A stretch of 27,444 nt of DNA from a virus: positions 1 through 27,444 of the IMG/VR virus record IMGVR_UViG_3300025314_000082; one strand, written 5' to 3'. Position 1 is the stretch's first letter; every line of letters begins with the position of its first letter. Positions 22,897 through 27,076 of the stretch are shown here, piece after piece. The position numbers were made by a program, and so were the translations under genes. Under the pieces are notes generated by a model, which was given only the letters and a program-made list of their open reading frames with translations, did no database searches and was not told the origin of the DNA.

Positions 22897-22942
22897 GTCC
22901 CCCCCCACCCGACAATAACTTCTTAAAAGTTATCGCAAAGGA

Positions 22943-23209
22943 ATGAAAATAAAAACAGATAAACTTGTGTGCATAAAATGGAGAGATGCCTTCCATCCCG
23001 AAAACTGCAACTGGTGGGGATTTGAAGAGTTGGAAGATTTCGTAAAGTCGCAGGAGTTCATTGCCTACAATGTCGGCTGGGTAGTGCACGAAGATAAAGA
23101 AATGCTTACGATTTGTTCTATGACTGCCGGTGATGGAAAGAGCGTGAGTCACATACAGCGCATACCTAAAGGATGCATAATTGAAAGGAAAAAGATAAAA
23201 ACCCAATGA
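22943..23209 (+). CDS. Small conserved-type phage protein
   Basis: An 88-residue protein. CIKWRDAFHPENCNWWGFEELEDF in overlapping short phrases (KWRDAFHPENCNWW, FEELEDFV) followed by YNVGWVVHEDKEMLTICSM and HIQRIPKGCI matches a kind of small phage protein I have seen without assigned function. It is mixed alpha/beta, with no zinc pairing pattern. A hairpin (ATAACTT 22915-22921 with AAGTTAT 22927-22933) lies in the 46-bp gap before it. The stop overlaps the next ATG. Confidence 0.72.
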   Translation: MKIKTDKLVCIKWRDAFHPENCNWWGFEELEDFVKSQEFIAYNVGWVVHEDKEMLTICSMTAGDGKSVSHIQRIPKGCIIERKKIKTQ

Positions 23210-23682
23210 AACAAAAAGCAGTAATAGGAACATTCCACCAGACAAACCCAGAAATGGTGAGATACCTACTAAGTAAAACACCTATTGAGGGAAGTACGTT
23301 GGATGCTGGAAGTGGTCAAAACAAGGTATGGTTTAACCAATTAAAAGGCGAAAAATATGAATGTGAAATAGATGACGGTTGTGATTTCTTTGAATGGGAT
23401 AAAAAGGTGGATTGGGTGGTTGGTAATCCACCATATCACGAAAGCTGGAAGTTCACCGAGAAAGCTCTCGTGGTAGCAAATAAAGGTGTAGCGTGGCTCT
23501 TGAACAACCAAGCATTAAACTCTCACTTCACGCCACGAAGATTACAAAGAATATCCGAATTAAGATTTTACTATTCAAAGATAATCGTGGTAGCAGATAA
23601 GCGTTGGTTTGGCAGATACTATTACCTAATGCTTGAAAAAGATAAGAATAGTTTTGTAGAATGGAACATAAAAACTTTCTAA
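23206..23682 (+). CDS. Small DNA adenine methyltransferase-like protein
   Basis: A 158-residue protein. TLDAGSGQNKVW (31-42) carries SAM motif I DxGxG, and DWVVGNPPYHESW contains NPPY at 74-77, the catalytic motif IV of amino-methyltransferases that modify adenine N6 or cytosine N4. It is much shorter than ordinary restriction-associated methylases and lacks a visible target-recognition domain. No restriction enzyme gene is adjacent, so an orphan methylase that guards phage DNA is likely; a modified RNA or protein methylase is the main alternative. Its ATG overlaps the previous stop. Confidence 0.75.
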   Translation: MKQKAVIGTFHQTNPEMVRYLLSKTPIEGSTLDAGSGQNKVWFNQLKGEKYECEIDDGCDFFEWDKKVDWVVGNPPYHESWKFTEKALVVANKGVAWLLNNQALNSHFTPRRLQRISELRFYYSKIIVVADKRWFGRYYYLMLEKDKNSFVEWNIKTF

Positions 23683-23686
23683 TCCA

Positions 23687-23842
23687 ATGAAACATATGAA
23701 ATATAGAAAAACTTGGAAAACATTTTGGCTGAATATCTGGCATACTTTCGCAGGACATCCAAAAGAAGTTTGTGAAAAGGTCGGCGCGTTAAGTGTAAGG
23801 TGTAAGTGTGGAGAATTTATATCATTATCAGATTATTATTAA
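23687..23842 (+). CDS. 51-residue small Cys-containing protein
   Basis: ATG 23687 to TAA 23840-23842, four bases after the methyltransferase stop. The translation begins MKHMKYRKTWKTFWLN, has an aromatic middle (FWLNIWHTFAGH) and C29, C39 and C41 in VCEKVGALSVRCKCGEF, a reduced zinc-ribbon pattern with H25 as possible fourth ligand. Too short to assign function. Evidence is packing, composition and Cys pattern. Confidence 0.5.
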   Translation: MKHMKYRKTWKTFWLNIWHTFAGHPKEVCEKVGALSVRCKCGEFISLSDYY

Positions 23843-23867
23843 CCCCTATCGCAACGGATTAACGAAC

Positions 23868-23896
23868 TTGAACTTTATTATCTGCCGATTTATAAC
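23868..23896 (+). promoter_or_regulatory. Candidate sigma70-type promoter before the endolysin
   Basis: TTGAAC (23868-23873) and TATAAC (23891-23896) are separated by exactly 17 bp. Predicted initiation, about 7 nt on, falls at the gene's second ATG (23902), so the message would be leaderless. The -35 matches 4 of 6 consensus bases and the -10 matches 5 of 6. It could be chance. Confidence 0.35.
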
Positions 23897-23898
23897 CA

Positions 23899-24543
23899 AT
23901 GATGAAACTCTATAGGCCATTACAGTCAAATACACTAAGTCAAGGATTTGGAGAGAACAAAGTTTGTATATACCCAGATGGTCGTCTTGTCTTGAATTTT
24001 GGAAAAACTTGCCCTATCTATACAGAAAGCGTGTATAAAAAGTACGGAATGATTGCTCACAACGGACAAGATTGGGGATGCTGGTACGGAGAACCAATTT
24101 ACCATTCGGGAGAGTTTTCGGGTATAATGAAAACGGAGGTTGATAACGCGGGGGGGGTAGGAGTGGATATTATCTCCAAAGAAAAAGTGTTTATGTACAA
24201 GGGAAATCCCACTTATGTGAAACTCCGCTATTGGCACTTGAAGTCAGTGGTGGGATTTGACGGCAAGGAGATAAAGGAAGGAGATTTGATAGGATATGGC
24301 GATTCTACGGGCGTTTCTACGGGTAACCACCTCCACTGGGCTTTTAAGCCCTGCAACGCCTCTGGGGGCAACGTGGACGGCCAGAATGGATATTTTGGGG
24401 CGATTGACCAAGCCCCATATTTCGTGGATATGTTCGTGCTGGACGCCGTGCAGAAAAAGCAAGAGGTGTTTTCTACGATTGACTATGTGAGGAAGGCGTT
24501 GTTTGGCATAAAGGTCGCTTTGGATAAGTTAATGGGAAAATAA
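23899..24543 (+). CDS. M23-family peptidoglycan endopeptidase (endolysin)
   Basis: A 214-residue protein. The M23 zinc ligands appear as H54-x3-D58 in MIAHNGQDWG and H146 in GNHLHWAF (H144-L-H146). Between them, YWHLKSVV, KEIKEGDLIGYGDSTGVSTG matches the conserved strand and G-x-T-G part. These enzymes cut the peptide cross-links of peptidoglycan. No signal peptide is present, so a holin would be needed for export. A run of eight G at 24150-24157 lies within the gene. The gene is followed one base later by the holin, a normal lysis pair. A second ATG at 23902 is an equally possible start. Confidence 0.9.
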   Translation: MMKLYRPLQSNTLSQGFGENKVCIYPDGRLVLNFGKTCPIYTESVYKKYGMIAHNGQDWGCWYGEPIYHSGEFSGIMKTEVDNAGGVGVDIISKEKVFMYKGNPTYVKLRYWHLKSVVGFDGKEIKEGDLIGYGDSTGVSTGNHLHWAFKPCNASGGNVDGQNGYFGAIDQAPYFVDMFVLDAVQKKQEVFSTIDYVRKALFGIKVALDKLMGK

Positions 24544-24544
24544 A

Positions 24545-24787
24545 ATGGAAATCATAGAAACATCAACATTTCTGTACAGATCGGAAGTTGCGGGAATCGT
24601 GGTGGAAGCGGTCAAACAAATAGGCAAAATTCCTTCTTCTTTTCTTCCGCTTCTTTCCCTCGCAGTAGGAACTGGAGTGGGGCTCGTGTTTGACCTATCC
24701 CTTATCGGCGGGCTCACGGGATTTGTGGCCGGAGCTTCGGCTTCGGGGATTTACGATGTGGTGAAAAAAAGCGTGTTGCAGAAATGA
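24545..24787 (+). CDS. Holin, two membrane spans
   Basis: An 80-residue protein with two hydrophobic stretches, SSFLPLLSLAVGTGVGLVFD (about 31-50) and LIGGLTGFVAGASASGIYDV (about 53-72), and a basic end (KKSVLQK). It starts one base after the endolysin stop. This size, topology and placement fit a phage holin that opens the inner membrane for the endolysin. The stop overlaps the next gene's ATG (ATGA). Confidence 0.88.
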   Translation: MEIIETSTFLYRSEVAGIVVEAVKQIGKIPSSFLPLLSLAVGTGVGLVFDLSLIGGLTGFVAGASASGIYDVVKKSVLQK

Positions 24788-24984
24788 AACCTCCTAAATG
24801 CCCGATCTGCGGGAAAGATACGACTCTTGACGAATCAACTTCTAATGACACAATCCATGATTTTGCGAGAATGCACTTAAATTGCGCTTTGGGAGGAAAT
24901 AACGAAGAAGAAAAAGATGCAATACGATTACAAGACAACGGAGAAGATTTGGAAAGCGAGTCTGAAGGGAACGACAGTGGCTGA
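24784..24984 (+). CDS. Zinc-ribbon protein after the holin
   Basis: A 66-residue protein with CPICG (C6, C9) and HLNC (H31, C34), a CxxC-HxxC zinc site. The C-terminal 28 residues are strongly acidic (EEEKDAIRLQDNGEDLESES). ATGA overlap with the holin gene shows coupled translation. The end overlaps the following HTH gene by 68 nt in another frame. Function unknown; transcriptional regulation or lysis timing are possible but unproven. Confidence 0.65.
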   Translation: MKPPKCPICGKDTTLDESTSNDTIHDFARMHLNCALGGNNEEEKDAIRLQDNGEDLESESEGNDSG

Positions 24985-25096
24985 TATTGCGAAAAAGTAT
25001 AAAGTAAATAGAAAAAATGTCGGAAAATGGGTTCCGAAGTTTTTGATGGAAAGAAAAGAAAGGTCGCTGCAAATTGATACCACAAAAAAACTATGA
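24917..25096 (+). CDS. 59-residue helix-turn-helix protein
   Basis: ATG 24917 to TGA 25094-25096. The centre, TVADIAKKYKVNRKNVGKWV, is a clear helix-turn-helix of the kind found in small DNA-binding or transposase-like proteins (short helix, turn at Y-K-V, recognition helix N-R-K-N-V). Ends are basic. No dimerisation or effector domain is visible. GAAG-type ribosome site only. It begins inside the zinc-ribbon gene and its stop overlaps the next ATG (ATGA), so it is likely co-translated. Possible role: late regulator of the hairpin-rich region just downstream. Confidence 0.55.
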   Translation: MQYDYKTTEKIWKASLKGTTVADIAKKYKVNRKNVGKWVPKFLMERKERSLQIDTTKKL

Positions 25097-25173
25097 TTGA
25101 TGTACAAGGCGAACCGCAGACGCCCGACACGCCTGAGGAAGGGGTTGACGAGGAGCAAAAGGAAAGCATATAA
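25093..25173 (+). CDS. 26-residue acidic peptide
   Basis: A short frame with ATGA overlap with the HTH gene and TAATG contact with a further 15-residue frame (25173-25220). It is acidic and Pro/Thr/Glu-rich (GEPQTPDTPEEGVDEE). The overlaps favour translation; no function can be given. Very small frames like this also occur by chance. Confidence 0.35.
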   Translation: MIDVQGEPQTPDTPEEGVDEEQKESI

Positions 25174-25220
25174 TGAAAGATTGCGAGGTAAGTTACCCTT
25201 TGAGTAGCGCCCTGCCGTGA
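25173..25220 (+). CDS. 15-residue peptide MKDCEVSYPLSSALP
   Basis: ATG shares its first base with the preceding TAA (TAATG), and the frame ends at TGA 25218-25220. The fit to the neighbour is the only support. It lies at the end of the operon before the hairpin-rich segment. Function unknown. Confidence 0.25.
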   Translation: MKDCEVSYPLSSALP

Positions 25221-25242
25221 AAAAAGGTTATTCTGCCTTTGC

Positions 25243-25388
25243 GAGAGGTTCGCACAACCTCTCAAACCCGCCCTTGGATATAGGGTTGCAGGCGAGTCCC
25301 GCGACAAAACATCCCGGTGCAAGGATGGCGGGACTCGGTAATATGCAAACAGAAACAGCAAAAACCGCCCTTGTGGGGCGGTTTTTGC
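25243..25388 (+). ncRNA. Tandem hairpin segment ending in an intrinsic terminator
   Basis: Four stems follow one another. H1: GAGAGGTT 25243-25250 with AACCTCTC 25256-25263, 5-nt loop. H2 (weak): AACCC 25265-25269 with GGGTT near 25282-25286. H3: CGAGTCCCGC 25293-25302 with GCGGGACTCG 25328-25337, enclosing CATCC 25310-25314 with GGATG 25323-25327. H4: the terminator at 25358-25388. No credible gene crosses it. It may be a structured 3' tail of the lysis transcript, or a small RNA released from it. No known RNA family was recognised. Confidence 0.45.
25358..25388 (+). terminator. Strong bidirectional intrinsic terminator
   Basis: A perfect 13-bp inverted repeat (GCAAAAACCGCCC 25358-25370 with GGGCGGTTTTTGC 25376-25388) with a 5-nt loop. 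The G+C-rich core is followed by TTTTT on the + strand and, read the other way, also by TTTTT. It would end the lysis operon, and could block transcription from the other side. Confidence 0.92.
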
Positions 25389-25405
25389 ATGGGGTTAGAA
25401 AGGGG

Positions 25406-25435
25406 TTGACGAAGGGAAAGAAGCAGAGATATAAT
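25406..25435 (+). promoter_or_regulatory. Near-consensus sigma70-type promoter
   Basis: TTGACG (25406-25411, 5/6) and perfect TATAAT (25430-25435) with an 18-bp spacer, just downstream of a strong terminator. Predicted start about 25442. No convincing coding frame follows for at least 200 bp on the + strand, so its product is probably an untranslated RNA. Confidence 0.7.
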
Positions 25436-25441
25436 AAAAAT

Positions 25442-25575
25442 GCAGAGATAAAGCCTGAGTAAGGCAATAAGCTGTGGTTTCATAAGCGAGGCGCGTATTG
25501 GACACAACTTTATCAGAGTTGCTACTATTTATTAGCTCAGGTCCACGGACACGCGCCCCACTTATGGAGGCTTAG
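25442..25575 (+). ncRNA. Candidate structured non-coding RNA
   Basis: Nested perfect pairs fold one element: P1 CATAAG 25481-25486/CTTATG 25561-25566; P2 GGCGCGT 25490-25496/ACGCGCC 25551-25557; P3 TGGAC 25499-25503/GTCCA 25541-25545; P4 CAACT 25505-25509/AGTTG 25517-25521 with a 7-nt loop. A 19-nt strand (25522-25540) stays free inside; its CTCAG (25536-25540) can pair with CTGAG (25455-25459) in a pseudoknot. AAGCCT 25451-25456 can also pair with AGGCTT 25568-25573, closing the whole structure. Expressed from the promoter at 25406-25435. No known RNA family was recognised. Confidence 0.5.
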
Positions 25576-25595
25576 TGAGTGGGAACGCGGTTTTA

Positions 25596-25635
25596 CTTAC
25601 CAAAACCCCTTGCGGTCAGACAAGGGGGTGGTAAG
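25596..25635 (-). terminator. Terminator for the minus-strand basic protein gene
   Basis: CTTACC 25596-25601 with GGTAAG 25630-25635 encloses CCCCTTG 25606-25612 with CAAGGGG 25621-25627 (8-nt loop). Read on the minus strand, the 7-bp stem is followed by TTTT, a short intrinsic terminator 10 bp past the stop of the gene ending at 25645. It also lies at the end of the convergent RNA transcript. Confidence 0.6.
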
Positions 25636-25644
25636 ATGGAGTTG

Positions 25645-25974
25645 CTACGCTTCCTTCGGGGGCGTGGCTTTTGCTTCTACGGATTTATTGTAGGCATTCA
25701 ACGCCCATTGCTTCGCTCGTTGCCTTCTCGCAAACCCTACTCGCTTCACAATTTTGTATCCTCCGAGCTTTCCCATCGATTTGATGTAGCGGTAGATGCC
25801 CGCCACATATCGAGAACCACTTTTGTGTTTTATTTTCTCGGTAGTCCAAAAGTACCTGTCTTTGGTGGTACGATTCGAGAAGTACCGATAGGATGCCTGT
25901 GTTCGTGCAAGCATATTCCGCAAGTAGGGATCCTCGGCAATGGCTTTGTTGATTATATCAATTGGATTAATCAT
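25645..25974 (-). CDS. Basic minus-strand protein, function unknown
   Basis: A 109-residue protein, strongly basic and rich in K, R and Y, without cysteine. The first 25 residues are helical (INPIDIINKAIAEDPYLRNML); the C-terminal half (GGYKIVKRVGFARRQRAKQWALNAYNK) resembles short basic ends of phage proteins of unknown role. It has its own extended -10 promoter and terminator, so it is controlled separately from the + strand operons. DNA or RNA binding is plausible from charge only. The + strand frame opposite it (25579-26331) is a shadow. Confidence 0.75.
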   Translation of the reverse strand: MINPIDIINKAIAEDPYLRNMLARTQASYRYFSNRTTKDRYFWTTEKIKHKSGSRYVAGIYRYIKSMGKLGGYKIVKRVGFARRQRAKQWALNAYNKSVEAKATPPKEA

Positions 25975-26034
25975 ATTCTTTTTTCAAAGAACGCTGACCC
26001 GTTCTGGCCGGGAGGATTTTATCTGCCTCCTATC

Positions 26035-26046
26035 CTAATTATATCA
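26035..26046 (-). promoter_or_regulatory. Extended -10 promoter for the basic protein gene
   Basis: On the minus strand TGATATAAT (TATAAT at 26038-26043 preceded by TG and one base) is a perfect extended -10. No good -35 is present at 17-18 bp. The leader of about 57 nt contains GGAGG/CCTCC (26011-26015/26026-26030) and two overlapping pairs, AGAAC/GTTCT (25988-25992/26001-26005) and CCCG/CGGG (25998-26001/26009-26012), which may affect translation. Confidence 0.55.
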
Positions 26047-26228
26047 TACGGCTTCTGGAGAACTTTCGAAAATGGGGCAGAAAACAGAATTTTTAGGCTC
26101 CTCTTGACAAGGGTACCTTGCTTTTTTAAGGCAGAAATTTTTGATCGAAAAAATAATTTAGGGCAGAGTTTGAAAAAGTTTGTGTTCAAAAAAGCCTCCG
26201 AAACAAAAACGCTTCTGATTAAAAGGTA

Positions 26229-26349
26229 TCGAAAATCTGTGGATAGCCCGTTTGCAAACGAGGTCGAGGCCCCCCTTTTTTGGTACACGATTTTTGCACA
26301 CCATAAGGAGAAAATTGCAGGGGTTGAATAAAGTCTAGCCTGTGGATAA
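26229..26349. other. Origin-like region with DnaA-box-like sites and a palindrome
   Basis: In the 429-bp gap between divergent genes lie TGTGGATAG (26238-26246, one mismatch) and TGTGGATAA (26341-26349, exact), both the complement of the DnaA box TTATCCACA. A perfect 12-bp palindrome CGTTTGCAAACG is at 26249-26260, two bases from the first box. T- and A-tracts lie to the left (26121-26200), and a CAAGG-GTA-CCTTG inverted repeat at 26108-26120 follows a TTGACA. A replisome-organizer-like gene follows. An origin or regulatory control site is likely; both rest on pattern only. Confidence 0.5.
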
Positions 26350-26366
26350 CTCTGGTTGGGAGGGGG

Positions 26367-26394
26367 TTGACACTATGTCTGGGTATGGAATAAT
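26367..26394 (+). promoter_or_regulatory. Promoter for the replication genes
   Basis: A perfect TTGACA (26367-26372), 16-bp spacer and AATAAT (26389-26394, 5/6). It lies 17 bp after the exact DnaA-box-like site, so that protein bound there could control it. Initiation near 26401 is just before the ATG at 26404, leaving out the GGAG at 26395-26398 unless starts are upstream. Confidence 0.65.
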
Positions 26395-26403
26395 GGAGAT
26401 ACT

Positions 26404-26520
26404 ATGGCGAGGATCGATGGACAATTCAATAAATTTATTGACCGAAAGGGTCTCGCAATAAACAAGGTTTTCATCGAACCTTCGCCAGTTGTGAGGCCCT
26501 TTTGGTTCGTAATGCTATGA
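26404..26520 (+). CDS. 38-residue leader gene before the replication protein
   Basis: ATG 26404 to TGA 26518-26520, overlapping the ATG of the next gene (ATGA). GGAG lies 5 nt before the start. The peptide is MARIDGQFNKFIDRKG at the start and ends in a hydrophobic PVVRPFWFVML. The fit between promoter and next gene supports real translation. It may couple translation of the replication protein or be a small regulator; no family was recognised. Confidence 0.5.
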   Translation: MARIDGQFNKFIDRKGLAINKVFIEPSPVVRPFWFVML

Positions 26521-27074
26521 CTCGTAAAAGAATGATTGACCCAAAAATCTGGGAAGACCCAGGGTTCAACAGACTATCTATACAGGCAAGATTGCTATTT
26601 ATAGGAATGTTTAGCAACGCTGACGATGACGGATATTTGAGAGGAGACGAAGGAAGTCTTAAGAGATTGATATTTGGTTTTGACGAAGTGAAGAAAGAGG
26701 ATATGGGGACGTGGATAATAGAAGTTGAAGCAATGGGAAGCGTACATTTTTTTGAAGAAAACAACGAAAAGTACGTCCATTTAATAAACTGGGAAAAATA
26801 CCAGAAGCAACAAAAAGACAGAAGAATACCATCTACATATCCTTTGTGTAGCAAATGCTTAGCACTTGCTGACGCAAGTAAGTTAAGTAAAGTTAAGTTA
26901 AGTAAAGTTAAGTTAAGAGAAGATAAGAAGAGAAGAGATGTTTCTTCTTCTAAAAAAATGTACTATGACGGGTTAGAGGTACGGAAGGCACAAAACAAGT
27001 TATGGGTTATCCCAAAAGATGGGGGTAAATGGTTAGAGTTCGCGGGAAATGAAAAAGATATAAGAATAGAGTAA
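26517..27074 (+). CDS. Replisome-organizer-like replication protein
   Basis: A 185-residue protein from ATG 26517, which overlaps the leader stop. The N-terminal 95 residues (MIDPKIWEDPGFNRLSIQARLLFIG, in phrases IDPKIWEDPGFNRLS and ARLLFIGMFSNADDDGYLRG, then VHLINWEKYQKQQ) match the winged-helix N-terminal part of phage replisome organizers that open the origin. A Lys/Ser/Leu-rich linker (SKLSKVKLSKVKLRED) is encoded by 15-bp repeats. The C-terminal part is short; no helicase-loader or DnaD-like domain is clear. It follows an origin-like region, as in many phages. A frameshift at the repeat or a shortened C-terminus remains possible. Confidence 0.75.
   Translation: MTRKRMIDPKIWEDPGFNRLSIQARLLFIGMFSNADDDGYLRGDEGSLKRLIFGFDEVKKEDMGTWIIEVEAMGSVHFFEENNEKYVHLINWEKYQKQQKDRRIPSTYPLCSKCLALADASKLSKVKLSKVKLREDKKRRDVSSSKKMYYDGLEVRKAQNKLWVIPKDGGKWLEFAGNEKDIRIE
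26880..26917. repeat. 15-bp tandem repeats inside the replication gene
   Basis: AAGTTAAGTAAAGTT is repeated exactly at 26880-26894 and 26895-26909, with an 8-bp third copy to 26917. The unit keeps the reading frame (Lys/Leu/Ser/Val). A+T-rich iterons within initiator genes are known in phages such as lambda, where the origin lies in gene O; an equivalent role here is inference. Confidence 0.85.
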
Positions 27075-27076
27075 AT

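Noticed and set aside
25217-25462. An 81-residue + strand frame from GTG
   Set aside because: It runs through several hairpins, a strong terminator and a promoter, and has no family-like features.
26104-26132. A + strand promoter beginning TTGACA at 26104 with an internal CAAGG-GTA-CCTTG repeat
   Set aside because: The hexamer 17 bp on is TAAGGC, a poor -10, and no gene starts within the next 250 bp.
26019-26288. An 89-residue minus-strand frame
   Set aside because: GTG start without ribosome site, covers the origin-like elements, no recognisable features.
25579-26331. A 250-residue + strand frame
   Set aside because: It is the shadow of the minus-strand basic gene and continues across a minus-strand promoter and origin-like sites.
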